Source: Variovorax sp. WDL1
GTDB lineage: Bacteria > Pseudomonadota > Gammaproteobacteria > Burkholderiales > Burkholderiaceae_C
Assembly: GCF_001541225.1 (NCBI RefSeq)
Contig: NZ_LMTS01000288.1
Location: 28,096 to 92,095 of the forward strand
Reading direction: 5' to 3'
DNA length: 64,000 nucleotides
Shown piece after piece: positions 44,249 to 53,125 of this stretch. Position 1 is the first letter of the stretch. Each line of letters starts with the position of its first letter. Made by a program: the position numbers and the translations under genes. Below the pieces are notes generated by a model. That model had not been told where the DNA came from. It saw only the letters and a list, made by a program, of their open reading frames with translations, and searched no databases.

Positions 44249-44439
44249 TCGTAGATGTCTATTGCTGCGGGGAAATCGTTGAAGAGAAGTATAGGTTGCA
44301 CATTCGCAACATCCACGAAAGTTTTTTCTTTGCTCGCTTCCCACGCTTCGGAGGACTTGAACTTCCGCCAGACTTTGTCGAAGTCGGGACGTTGATTGCA
44401 GCAAAGGTCGGCCAAGCGCCGCGCCGAAACCTTTGTCAA
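44245..44439 (-). CDS. Small ORF overlapping parC-like repeats, 64 aa (TTG start)
   Basis: The stop overlaps the next ATG by 4 bp, supporting translation. The TTG start at 44439 lies in the first copy of the partition repeats. The peptide is basic/acidic and has a FDKVWRKF segment generated by the repeat. No family recognised. It could be a leader rather than a functional protein. Confidence 0.45.
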   Translation of the reverse strand: MTKVSARRLADLCCNQRPDFDKVWRKFKSSEAWEASKEKTFVDVANVQPILLFNDFPAAIDIYE

Positions 44440-44800
44440 AGCTTTGTCGAAGGCTAAGGTAATGAAGCTAGCGGCCGCTCAGACTTCGACAAACTCTTAT
44501 CGAAGTCTGATAGATGCGAGCGCGCAGCCTCGATCTCCTCTCACGGCCAAGCAGCCTTTGTCGAAACTTTGTCGAAGTCTGACGAATACCCACGGCATAC
44601 GTCGGCGCTGTCCTCGCCTACCAGGCCAACCTTTGTCGAAGCTTTGTCGAAGTCTGTAGGCGGCTTGCCCGGAGCGCGGCGCGACGTTGATCGCCCCGCG
44701 TCATCGGCCAGTCTTTGTCGAAGCTTCGCCAAAGTCTGCTCGTAGTGGGAGGGGCATCCCCGCCATCGGCAATCTTTGTCAAAGGTCGCCGCAAGTCTCA
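44430..44800. repeat. parC-like centromere: six ~25-bp repeats
   Basis: Repeats begin near 44431, 44482, 44556, 44631, 44713 and 44774, with steps of about 51-82 bp. The core is a doubled CTTTGTCGAAG unit followed by TCTG; the copy at 44482 is arranged as an inverted pair. The array lies directly upstream of the actin-like parM gene, the usual place for the centromere bound by the ParR adaptor. Confidence 0.75.
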
Positions 44801-44891
44801 CGTATGTCCGGTGCCCTGGCTTGACGAAACCTGTTCTGATGTGAGATTCTTGTTCGCGACAGTCTATTCCCGCGAAGTAAGGATTTTCTTC

Positions 44892-46010
44892 ATGAGCAAT
44901 GCATCCGGCGCGCCGATCGTGGCCGCCATCGACCTCGGCTACGGCCTGACCAAGTTCACGAGGCGCAATGCCGCGAGTGGGGCCGTCGAGTACGACCTCT
45001 TCCCCTCGGTTGCCTTCGGCGTCGATCGCCGCCGCTATGAGCTCGAGGAGCGGCGAAGCGAGGACGTCAAGGTGGTGGCGTACAACGGTGAATCGTTCGT
45101 CGTCGGCCCCGATGTCATGAGCCGCGCCGCATCCAGCTCGGACTTTGGACGGCACCTGGACGACAAGTACTACGAGAGCGCGCCCTATCACGCACTTATG
45201 CGCGGCGCCCTCGCCTATATGGACGAGGATCACCTCGACGTTCTCGTCCTGGGGCTGCCCGTCAGCCACTTCCGTGATCCCGGCAAGCCCGCCGCTCTCA
45301 AGAAGGCCTACACCGGCAAGATCAGCCTGGACGGCGAGCGCAGCATGGTGATCGACAAGGTGATCGTGCGCCCGCAACCGATGGGCGGCTTCTACAGCCT
45401 GGATCGCCAGATCGATGGCATCAACGCGACAATCGCGCGCTTCCCGCAATCGGGCCTGAAGCCCCTCGCGGACTGGAACCAGCTGGTCGACACCATGACG
45501 GTCGTGACGGTCGATCCGGGCGAATACACGCTGGACTGGCTCTTGGTGAACCACGGCAAGCCGAACACGGACGTCTCGGGCGCCGCTGGCGACGCTGGAC
45601 GCCATCGGGTCATGGTGTCGGTGAAGGAACATCTGGAGGCCAAGCTCGGCCGGGCCATCGCGCCCACGAACCTGACCCGCCTGAACAACTCTCTGCGCAC
45701 CGGCGCCGTCTTCAAGCTCGACGGCCGCGCCATCGACATGAAGGATCCGGAGATCCTGGCCGCCGCTCGCCGTGCCGTTCGCGATCCGGTGAGCATCATG
45801 ATGAACGGCATCAAGGGGGCCTGGGACATCATCGACATGGTGGTCATGGTCGGCGGCCACCCGTCGCACTACGCCGAAGAGATCGCTGAGCGCATGCCCG
45901 ACATGCCGATCTACGTGCCCAAGCACTCGGTCTTCAGCAACGTCGAAGGCCTGCAGCTGATCGGTGAAGGCATCGCGCAGGCCGAGGCTCGCGTCGCCGA
46001 AGCGGCTTGA
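44892..46010 (+). CDS. parM: ParM/StbA-type actin-like partition protein
   Basis: The ATG at 44892 is chosen because it follows the repeat array and begins the ATPase fold. The 372-residue protein has phosphate-1 AIDLGYGLTKF, phosphate-2 TVDPGEYTLDWLL and adenosine-site VVMVGGHPSHYAEEI motifs of the actin-like ParM/StbA/Alp family. It probably forms filaments that push plasmid copies apart, with ParR (next gene) bound to the parC array. Spacing to parR is 11 bp. Confidence 0.8.
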   Translation: MSNASGAPIVAAIDLGYGLTKFTRRNAASGAVEYDLFPSVAFGVDRRRYELEERRSEDVKVVAYNGESFVVGPDVMSRAASSSDFGRHLDDKYYESAPYHALMRGALAYMDEDHLDVLVLGLPVSHFRDPGKPAALKKAYTGKISLDGERSMVIDKVIVRPQPMGGFYSLDRQIDGINATIARFPQSGLKPLADWNQLVDTMTVVTVDPGEYTLDWLLVNHGKPNTDVSGAAGDAGRHRVMVSVKEHLEAKLGRAIAPTNLTRLNNSLRTGAVFKLDGRAIDMKDPEILAAARRAVRDPVSIMMNGIKGAWDIIDMVVMVGGHPSHYAEEIAERMPDMPIYVPKHSVFSNVEGLQLIGEGIAQAEARVAEAA

Positions 46011-46021
46011 GGCGCCAGGAA

Positions 46022-46594
46022 ATGAGCGTCAACGACAACATCATGGACATCAGGGTGCGGTTCCACCGGGACGAAAGCCCGATGCTCTTTCGCGCGCTAT
46101 CTGGCATGGAGTCGGCGCCAGGCGTTCGCACACGAAACCAGTTTGTGCGCCAGCTCATCGAGATGGGACTCCTGATGATGGAGGAACGGATGCGCCGCCA
46201 GGACGGTGTCCCGATCCGGGTATCCAGCGGACTCACGGACGAGGTCACCGCCTCCGCCGTGGCTATGGCGCGCACGTCCGGGCTGCCTGCCGCGATCCAG
46301 GCGACCCCTGAAACGCGGGCCGCGGCAGGAATCGATCAGGTTGCCCCGATCGTTCCAGCTCAGGCCACGTCGCTCCCGACCTCAGTCGTGACGAGCCCGA
46401 GTTGGACCGAGACTGAATCGGCGCGGCCGCGGCCTCATCAGGCAACAGCGCCGCCTTCGCAAATCGCTCAGCAAATTTCGCCGGCCGCGGTTCGGGCCCC
46501 TGCGGCGCTCCCAGTTGGCGACGACGATCGCCCTCCTCCACGGGTCGGCGCCGTCAGACCGGTGCGGATGCTGGACGGTGAGTCGTTCGAATGA
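46022..46594 (+). CDS. parR: ParR/StbB-type partition adaptor
   Basis: The protein has 190 residues, with ATG 46022 after CCAGGAA. The first 60 residues carry a ribbon-helix-helix-like segment (DIRVRFHRDESPMLFRALSGM... RTRNQFVRQLIEMGLLMMEER), as in ParR/StbB DNA-binding adaptors. The remaining part is Pro/Ala rich and unstructured, ending in a short conserved-looking RPVRMLDGESFE tail that could contact ParM. It directly follows parM. The identity is by position and fold. Confidence 0.7.
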   Translation: MSVNDNIMDIRVRFHRDESPMLFRALSGMESAPGVRTRNQFVRQLIEMGLLMMEERMRRQDGVPIRVSSGLTDEVTASAVAMARTSGLPAAIQATPETRAAAGIDQVAPIVPAQATSLPTSVVTSPSWTETESARPRPHQATAPPSQIAQQISPAAVRAPAALPVGDDDRPPPRVGAVRPVRMLDGESFE

Positions 46595-46608
46595 TTCCGC
46601 CCTGCAGC

Positions 46609-46934
46609 TAACTGTGAATAGTCGCGACTATTCACAGTTAACCGTCCAGAGTGGTACTTGGGTGGTTGGCAGCTAATTGCTAATAGTCGCGACTATTCAC
46701 AGTTAGATGCGATGACCACGCCGAGCCACCCGCGCGAGCAACTGTGAATAGTCGCGATTATTAGCAGTTGAACGTCAGATGAGCTTTGTATTCGATCTTT
46801 TTGGAATTTGGATGCGATCTGCCAAGCAACTGTGAATAGTCGCGATTACTCACGGTTAGGCGCGGCCCTGAATTTGGGCATTTTTGGGCCGAATTTTCCA
46901 GACAACTGTGAATAGTCGCGATTATTCACAGTTA
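46609..46934. repeat. Array of five 32-bp palindromes
   Basis: Copies are at 46609-46640, 46674-46705, 46739-46770, 46827-46858 and 46903-46934. Each has two 12-bp arms around an 8-bp centre. The perfect copy 1 has left arm TAACTGTGAATA, centre GTCGCGAC and the complementary right arm. Copies 3-5 have centre GTCGCGAT, which is asymmetric. The array occupies the 612-bp gap between parR and the tyrosine-recombinase gene. Confidence 0.9.
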
Positions 46935-47206
46935 GGTGCACACCCCGATTTGAGGCCGTTTTTGGCGGGTTTTTCGAAATTGCTAACAGAACTCTTCACA
47001 CTTATCAGCCTTTTGGGTGGAAACCCGCGAAAAAACGCCTGTTTGGGAGCCTTGAACCGGGCGAGCGAGGCATCTCCAGAGGACCCGAGCCCTTGAGAGC
47101 GCCGAGCCCCAGAAGCGCCAATCCCACCCCAATCCAGAACCCCACCCAGAAACCAGACCCGCCGAGCCCAGTTCCTCCCATCTGGCGCCGGGACCGAGAC
47201 CCCAAG

Positions 47207-48628
47207 ATGAGCAGCAATCCAGACGTGAACCCCGAATTCGACCCGAACAGCAATCGCAGAGAACCAGATCTTCCGGAGTCGCTCGACGCTGCAAACACAG
47301 ATTCGTCAGCCGACGGAGCCTTGGCGAACGAAGACTTCCGACCGGCCGAAAGCCTGAGCAACTGGTTCGAGCAGGCAGTCCAGCCGGTCGCCCCGCAGAC
47401 TGCAAAGGCCTACCTGCGCAACTACCGCATGATGGTCGATCGAGCCGCGGCGGCCCTCAATCTGGATCCCGATTTCGTGACGATCGAGGATCTCCTCGCT
47501 CAGCTGCGGGACGACACAACGATCACTCCGGGCACCAAGAACACCTACGCGGCCGCAATCACCTGGGCCCTGAAGCAACCCGACTTCGACTTCTCCCCGG
47601 CAGTCCGCACGCAGGGCCTGGCGCTCGTTAGCGACTTCGACCCCTCCGGTGGAGCAGCCCAGGAAATCATCCGGAACACCCGAGTGTCTGGCCGCACGAT
47701 TCCCCAAGAGGATCTCGGCCCCCTTCTAAACGCCCTGCTTGGTGCACGCGTGACCCAGCAGGCATGGGCCACGAAGACCACGTCCTGGCTGAATGCCGGG
47801 ATCGCGACGGGCGCGCGACCCGGCGAATGGGAGTCCGCGTATTGGTTCGACCGAGATCGGCGGATCCTTCGGCTACCCAACGCGAAGCTGAAGAAGCAAG
47901 CCCCGTTCAGGTGGCAGCATATTCCCGAGCGGCTGCTTAACCGTGCGGACGCCGACCTGGTCTCCATGGCCGAGGCCGACCGCGAAAACATCTCGAGCGT
48001 CGTCTCGGCCGCCAAGCGCCACTCCGAGCTGCTCGCTCGGAATCTGGCCTTTTTCGACCAGGCCGAGGCAGGGACCGATGCGAGCAATGCCGAGGGCATC
48101 GACACGCTCCGGCGGCTGCGCGCTTGGGAGCTGCACAACGCCGGGCTGGCTTGGCGCGATATCGAAGTGCCCGTCCGCTGGGTCGGTGCCGTGGACGCCC
48201 ACCTGACGAACCTGCAGCAATATCTGTCCAGCGCACCCGGAAAGCATGGCCCGCCAACATTTGAGCGGTACTACGACGGGTGCCGCGCTGCCCTGCGCAC
48301 CGCCTGTCTCGAGGCTTTCCCCGACAAGCGCCTGTACTCGCTGTATGACACCAGGTCGACGGCCGCGGCCAACATGCAGGCAACCATCGGGCCCGAGGCG
48401 GCAGCTGCAGTCATGGGTCACTACATGAAGCGCAAGCGCACGATCAAGGCGAACTACGCGGGGGCTGATCGCGCCTACCGCGGCGCGGGCCGATTCGCAC
48501 CTGGGCTGGCCGACACCCAGAACCAGCGCGACCAGGCCGCAGATCGCGCTGCTCCGCAATTGCCCATGGAATCGGGCGGGACCGGTGACTCGCCGGAAGC
48601 GCCAACTGGGCCCTTGCTCGTGGAGTGA
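47207..48628 (+). CDS. Tyrosine recombinase-like protein beside palindrome array
   Basis: The start at ATG 47207 is tentative; the frame is open from 47093 (TTG). The 473-residue protein has box I ATGARPGEWE with a catalytic-type Arg, and a box II region LYSLYDTRSTAAANM in which HxxR is Tyr-Asp-Thr-Arg (His to Tyr). AVMGH and a following NYAGA supply the second His and the candidate nucleophile Tyr. The N-terminal part (about 50-120) resembles a SAM-like core-binding domain (VAPQTAKAYLRNYRMMVD). It may resolve plasmid multimers, or bind the palindromes as a regulator. The changed box II leaves activity open. Confidence 0.75.
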   Translation: MSSNPDVNPEFDPNSNRREPDLPESLDAANTDSSADGALANEDFRPAESLSNWFEQAVQPVAPQTAKAYLRNYRMMVDRAAAALNLDPDFVTIEDLLAQLRDDTTITPGTKNTYAAAITWALKQPDFDFSPAVRTQGLALVSDFDPSGGAAQEIIRNTRVSGRTIPQEDLGPLLNALLGARVTQQAWATKTTSWLNAGIATGARPGEWESAYWFDRDRRILRLPNAKLKKQAPFRWQHIPERLLNRADADLVSMAEADRENISSVVSAAKRHSELLARNLAFFDQAEAGTDASNAEGIDTLRRLRAWELHNAGLAWRDIEVPVRWVGAVDAHLTNLQQYLSSAPGKHGPPTFERYYDGCRAALRTACLEAFPDKRLYSLYDTRSTAAANMQATIGPEAAAAVMGHYMKRKRTIKANYAGADRAYRGAGRFAPGLADTQNQRDQAADRAAPQLPMESGGTGDSPEAPTGPLLVE

Positions 48629-48630
48629 GG

Positions 48631-48675
48631 ATTGTTGCGGTCATTGTTGCGCCGCGCAACAAACTGCGCAACAAA
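48631..48675. repeat. Nested palindrome, copy 6
   Basis: Contains TTGTTGCGGTCATTGTTGC, then GCGCAACAA and CGCAACAA. It begins 2 bp after the recombinase stop. Confidence 0.85.
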
Positions 48676-48993
48676 GGGGGCCCCGCGCAGTCTCTCCACG
48701 GCGTTCGGCGTCTTGGTACATCTCGAGCGGTGCTCGGCGCCGGCCGCGCGGGTGTCTTTCACACCGCACTGGCGCCTTGTGATGCGCCCGCTTCCAACTT
48801 AGACCACGATCTTCGACCGGATGTTTCACGGAAATCTCTGGACACAGTTTTTGTTGTTGCACGACAAGGACTTAACCGCTTTTCCCATCCGCCCTGAGCA
48901 GAATGTTTCACGGAAACGAAGCTCGCTACGACCGATTCGCAGCGAACGGTTCATAATTTAGTTACTTATAACCAAACCGATCTCCGGCACGTC
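48676..48993. promoter_or_regulatory. Intergenic region with two near-parS half sites
   Basis: TGTTTCACGGAAA occurs at 48822-48834 and 48904-48916. It is close to the left half of the chromosomal ParB site (TGTTTCACGTGAAACA) but lacks the right half, so it is probably an operator for an unknown regulator. The region before the GTG gene at 48994 becomes AT-richer and should hold its promoter. Confidence 0.5.
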
Positions 48994-49806
48994 GTGAGCG
49001 CTACACCACCCTTGCAAACGCACCCTTGGACCAGTTCGACGGGGCAAACCCCACTTGCTTTGCTCGCGCTCGAATCTGGAGAGGGATGGCCGCCCTTCTG
49101 CTCGCTGGCCGAGCTTGCTCGAATACTGACGATGATGCACCGGCATCAGGCTCCGACCGAGTCGTCCCTGAAGAAATGGAGCGCGGCCGGAGAGTTCGAC
49201 GCATGCGTCGCAGCCGATCAAGCCGCGGCCGCTGCCCTCGCTCCTGAGCCGCGCGCGTTCACCCGCGAGGAGATGCTGCGCCGCGGGAAGCGCGCGGGCC
49301 GCCCGGGCCTGCGTCTGAACACCCGCTCGGCTATCAGCAGGGTCTATGAGCTATGGCCACACTTGGCGGACACCGGATCCCAGGCGCTCTTGGACTTGGC
49401 GGTCGCTCGGGTGGCCGAGGGCCTTCAGTCGCGGCTCGCCCAGATCGCACCCGCCGGCCACCCGCCCTCCCCTGCCACCGCACCAGCACCAGCCGCCCCA
49501 GTAGTTCGAGCTGTCGACCCTACACCGACCGCCGAACTGACGCTACAGGAGCTGGACCGGAAGATGACGGCGATGTTCAAGGAGCTCGTCGAGGTGAAGC
49601 GCGAGCTCGTGCAGTTCGCGGCCTTGAGGAACAACCTTATCACGAAGCTCGACGACGCCGTGGCCCGAACTCAAGAGGCGATGGCGGCGACGGGAAGCCG
49701 CGTGAGCGGCGGACCAGATCCCTTGGTGGAGGCCAGGCGCGATCGGGACATTGGCGTTGTTAAGTCGATGCTGACTGAGATCCTCGAGGCACTGTGCAAA
49801 AAGTAA
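48994..49806 (+). CDS. Hypothetical protein with C-terminal coiled coil, 270 aa
   Basis: A GTG-start frame. The N-terminal half includes a helical segment (SLAELARILTMMHRHQAPTESSLKKW) that may be DNA binding. Residues 105-165 are helical, then a Pro/Ala linker leads to a coiled coil (LQELDRKMTAMFKELVEVKRELVQFAALRNNLITKL). KfrA-like plasmid proteins have an N-terminal HTH and C-terminal coiled coil, but sequence identity is not clear. A decayed partial copy of its 3' part is at about 50150-50330. Confidence 0.55.
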   Translation: MSATPPLQTHPWTSSTGQTPLALLALESGEGWPPFCSLAELARILTMMHRHQAPTESSLKKWSAAGEFDACVAADQAAAAALAPEPRAFTREEMLRRGKRAGRPGLRLNTRSAISRVYELWPHLADTGSQALLDLAVARVAEGLQSRLAQIAPAGHPPSPATAPAPAAPVVRAVDPTPTAELTLQELDRKMTAMFKELVEVKRELVQFAALRNNLITKLDDAVARTQEAMAATGSRVSGGPDPLVEARRDRDIGVVKSMLTEILEALCKK

Positions 49807-49961
49807 GGCGACACTAAACACCCGCGGGGCGGCACTTACTTCGGCGCCGTCGAGCGGGCGGTGTTTGAACGTCAAACGCTCGGCCGTCGCCCGTCGAAGG
49901 AGGCGAGTAACAGGGCCTCCCCACCAGAAGCTCTCACCGGCCCGGCGTAGATAAAAAAGGG

Positions 49962-50733
49962 GTGAGGAACCGTTCCTCATGCGCCCCCGAATTCCGGTGA
50001 CCGACAGCTCGGCGCCGTAGAAATACCGGTGCGGAACTGTTCCTCACCATCCCGAAGTCACTGCGGCCCGCCAGCGCTTCGTCGCCGAGGGGGCGTGTAG
50101 ATCGCCAGCTTCACCTGCCCCTCCGCGCCAACCGCCTAAATATCAGTCGCGCATGGCCCAGATCGCACCCGCTGGGCACCCGCCCTCCCCTGCATACCCT
50201 GCCGATCACCCGGCCTGCAGAGCCGCCGAGTCGGCCGGCCAGGACTCCAGGAAGCGCAAGATAACCGCGATGCACAAGGAGGTGGTCGAGGTGCTGCGCG
50301 AGAGTCGTGCCGTTCACGGCTCTAAGGGCTCACGCGTCGAATCCCCGGGCGACAACTCGGCGCCAGAGGAATCCGGGTGAGGAACCGTTCCTCACATCGC
50401 AAATCCCTACGGCCAAGCAGCCGGCGCCGGGAGAACCGGTCAAGGCCGTTCGAAGAAGGCCAGGAACAGTCCTCTTCACTCAGAAGCTCTCCGGCACCGG
50501 CCCGGCCCGCCAAAAAAAGGGGTGAGGAACCGTTCCTCATGCGCCCCTACATTTCCGGTGACCGATAGCTCGGCGAAGTCGGAACAAGGGGTGAGGAACC
50601 GTTCCTCACTCTTTCTTCGGCTTCCCGCATGGGTCCAAGGGTCTACAGAAACGGGTGAAAGAGCCGTTCCAGAAGCTCTCTGCAACCGGCCAGGCCGCGG
50701 CAATAAAAAAGGGGGTGAGGAACCGTTCCTCAC
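49962..50733. repeat. parS-like array: six 19-bp palindromes
   Basis: GTGAGGAACCGTTCCTCAC or near variants are at 49962-49980, 50029-50047, 50377-50395, 50522-50540, 50591-50609 and 50715-50733, with a degenerate copy near 50655. The array lies directly downstream of parB, the usual position of parS. Segments such as ACCGA(C/T)AGCTCGGCG are repeated beside two copies, so parts of the array have been duplicated. Confidence 0.8.
50150..50330 (+). pseudogene. Decayed partial copy of the 270-aa gene
   Basis: The sequence encoding AQIAPAGHPPSPA and a later KxTAMxKExVEV part repeats the region at 49438-49620 with substitutions and deletions, and lies inside the parS-like array. No upstream start exists. 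It is a remnant of duplication. Confidence 0.7.
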
Positions 50734-50745
50734 CCCCTTTTCTGC
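50705..50745 (-). terminator. Bidirectional hairpin with parS-like copy
   Basis: The last palindrome copy is extended by GGGGG on one side and CCCCC on the other, with A-runs and T-runs at the ends. It forms a long perfect stem directly after the parB stop (minus strand), with a T-run on the parB-downstream side. It probably acts both as parS and as the parAB terminator. Confidence 0.7.
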
Positions 50746-50754
50746 CATGAAGGA

Positions 50755-51780
50755 TCAGTCCTCTAGCAGCAACCTCTCCGCGTAGGCAGCCAGCGCTTGC
50801 CGCTTCTTCGCGGGCAGGTCGACTTGGAACTTCAGAATAGCCCGCCCCTTCCTGTCGCTGGTCAGGACCGCAGTTGCCTTTCGCCCTACCTTTCCGATCT
50901 CGATATCGGCAGTCGTGCGCGACTTCCCATCTGAAGGAACCTTTGGGGAGACCAGCTGAGCGAACACCGCCCCCGGAGCCTGCCGGCGCCCATAGGCAGC
51001 GATCGCCTTCGCTCGGGCCAACAGGCCGTCAGGATCTGATTGGTGAGCTTCATGGAGCGGCTGAGCCCAGCGGTACTGGATCTCGAGCGGACTTGCGAAC
51101 GCCTCGACTACCGCTGTCGGCAGCCTTGCAATGCCAAGCGCCTTGTTCACACCACTGGAGTCTCGCCGGATGGCCTCAGCCAACTTGCGCGCTGATGGAT
51201 ACAGACCCTTGTCGAGCGCCTTCGCGTAGAACATGCCCTGCTCCCACGGCGACAGATCCTTCCGCGATCGGTTCTCCAGTTCCATCGCTACAAACAGCAT
51301 GTGCTCGGTGGCGTCCTCGACCTGTGCCCGAATGGGAAGCCCGAGTTCCAGACAAGCTTGGTGACGGCGATGACCGTAGATGATCTCGAATTCGCAGCCT
51401 TCTACCGCGTCGGGAAGGGGCCGTACCCGGATCGGCACCTCGTTCCCGCCGTTCTTGAGGATGTCGTCCTTGAACTCGTCCCACGTCAGGCCATCGAAAG
51501 ACGCTGGGTCCCGATTGGCCCAGTCGGATCTCCGGATGCGCTTGGGGTCGAGCATCTTCACCGGCGTGGCGCCTTTAAATTCCTCCGCCACCCGCTCGGC
51601 CTCCTCCGCCCGATCGCGCAGAACCTTGTTCTCCTGATGAACGGTTGATTGGCCCTCCATGAAACCCATCAGAGTGCCTGGTGCTGTCTTGGGTTTGGAA
51701 GGAGGCGTTTGAGGGGTGGACGCGGACCTGGCTTCAGGAACCTGAATCTTCTGCGACTTCTCCATCAGGTTTCTTGCCAT
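50755..51780 (-). CDS. parB: ParB-family partition protein
   Basis: The protein has 341 residues. The ParB/Spo0J core is visible: VPIRVRPLPD, EIIYGHRRHQACLELGLPIRAQV, then ENRSRKDLSPWEQGMFYAKAL and the HTH (ARKLAEAIRRDSSGVNKALGIARLP). The C-terminal part could dimerise. The gene follows parA with a 1-bp overlap (TAATG). It binds the parS-like array downstream, by inference from position. Confidence 0.9.
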   Translation of the reverse strand: MARNLMEKSQKIQVPEARSASTPQTPPSKPKTAPGTLMGFMEGQSTVHQENKVLRDRAEEAERVAEEFKGATPVKMLDPKRIRRSDWANRDPASFDGLTWDEFKDDILKNGGNEVPIRVRPLPDAVEGCEFEIIYGHRRHQACLELGLPIRAQVEDATEHMLFVAMELENRSRKDLSPWEQGMFYAKALDKGLYPSARKLAEAIRRDSSGVNKALGIARLPTAVVEAFASPLEIQYRWAQPLHEAHQSDPDGLLARAKAIAAYGRRQAPGAVFAQLVSPKVPSDGKSRTTADIEIGKVGRKATAVLTSDRKGRAILKFQVDLPAKKRQALAAYAERLLLED

Positions 51781-53021
51781 TACGCGACTCCTTCAATCAC
51801 AGACGAAACTGGCTTGACTGGGGCAGCGTTGGCGCCCTCTTCGACCTGGGTATCCCAGACCTCGCGAACCGATCCCTCGACGTATTCGACGAAGGTGTCG
51901 TATGCATCGCGCGCGCGCTTGAAGGTGCGCGCATTTCCGTCGTACTTGGCGACGTCATACACCGTCCCGAATTCGGCGCTCGACGAAGACGCTACCGCCG
52001 TCTTCGGAATCTCGACCGGCAGAACCTTTTCTGCATATGTCTGGCCGATCCACTGGCGCACCACATTGCTTGCCGAATCTGACGAGTCGACTCTCGCGAG
52101 CAAGATGTGCATGAACGCAAAATTCTTGTCGTAACCACGCTGCGCCTTAAATCCCTGCGCAATGTCCGAGAAGAGATTCCAGAACTGTGCGGCGGAAGCG
52201 AAGTCCAGGGGGTTCGGCGGCAGCGGAATGATGATGCCATCCGACGCCATGAAAGCAGCAATAGTCATATAGGAGAGGGCAGGGGGCGTGTCGATGATGA
52301 TCACGTCGTACTCGCTTCTCACGTCATCTATTGCCAGGTCGAGAACGCTCCAGAACTCGAATTCAGGATCCCGCGATTGGCGGGCGGGGAGGGCGAACTC
52401 CCCGCCAAACAGCAATGGTGCTGCCGCGACGATGTCGATACCGTCCCAGTATGTCGGCCTGATGGCGTACCTGATACTCGATTCTGTTCCTAGCGCGAGA
52501 CCAAGGACGGTTTGATCCTCCTCGACTTCCGTGTCGGGCAAGATGCCGAAGAGCGTTGTCGCAGAACCTTGCGGGTCGACGTCGATCATCAACACGCGGT
52601 GCCCCCTGAGCGAGAGGCCCTGGGCCAAAGTCACAGCGGTCGTGGTCTTCGTGACGCCACCTTTGAAATTTCCGACGCTGATCGTCACCGCCTCGGCGCC
52701 TTGCGGGCGTCGCTGCTCTTTCCGATACTCACGGATCCATTCGCGACTCTCGGCCAGCGTGAACTCGCGACGACTGCCGGAAGGGTTCAAGTTTCCAGAC
52801 GGCAATCCGCCTTTGGAGAGACGATGGAGAATCGAGCCCCTCTCAGCGCCGCAAAGAGCAGACAGCTGGCTAAGGTTGAATGTCGGGGCGCTCTTCCTGG
52901 CCGTCGGAGCCAGCATGGCCGACCGGATCTTCCCCATCATGTCGGTGGCCTTCTCAGCTTGGTCGGTGATGTCCTGGATCGACACCGACTTCAGTCTGCT
53001 TAGTTTTAGCTTCGTCAACAC
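51780..53021 (-). CDS. parA: ParA-type partition ATPase
   Basis: A GTG at 53021 is preceded by AAGGAG; an adjacent TTG at 53018 is nearly as good. This gives 413 residues, the length of type Ia ParA proteins (P1 and F). The N-terminal 100 residues contain a helix-turn-helix-like segment (LSQLSALCGAERGSILHRLSKGG). The deviant Walker A KGGVTKTTT is at 120-128, with VLMIDVDPQGSATTLF and DVIIIDTPPALSY following. It moves the plasmid by ATP-dependent nucleoid patterns and probably autoregulates its operon. Confidence 0.9.
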   Translation of the reverse strand: MLTKLKLSRLKSVSIQDITDQAEKATDMMGKIRSAMLAPTARKSAPTFNLSQLSALCGAERGSILHRLSKGGLPSGNLNPSGSRREFTLAESREWIREYRKEQRRPQGAEAVTISVGNFKGGVTKTTTAVTLAQGLSLRGHRVLMIDVDPQGSATTLFGILPDTEVEEDQTVLGLALGTESSIRYAIRPTYWDGIDIVAAAPLLFGGEFALPARQSRDPEFEFWSVLDLAIDDVRSEYDVIIIDTPPALSYMTIAAFMASDGIIIPLPPNPLDFASAAQFWNLFSDIAQGFKAQRGYDKNFAFMHILLARVDSSDSASNVVRQWIGQTYAEKVLPVEIPKTAVASSSSAEFGTVYDVAKYDGNARTFKRARDAYDTFVEYVEGSVREVWDTQVEEGANAAPVKPVSSVIEGVA

Positions 53022-53125
53022 AACTCTCCTTGCGAACGGGTTTTCCCGTCCTTTGACACAAAAACTGAATCTGGCGCGTATTGTGTCAACGCGTCTTGGT
53101 TTTGCAAAGGAAATCACGCATCCTT

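Noticed and set aside
44430..44800. Possible CRISPR-like array
   Set aside because: Repeat unit is internally duplicated, variable and upstream of parM; fits a partition centromere.
48822..48916. Chromosome-type parS sites
   Set aside because: Only the left half of the consensus is present and the right half is lost, so ParB spreading sites are not claimed.
49962..50733. Regular short repeats, possible CRISPR
   Set aside because: The units are palindromic, unequal in spacing and adjacent to parB, and no spacers or cas genes exist.
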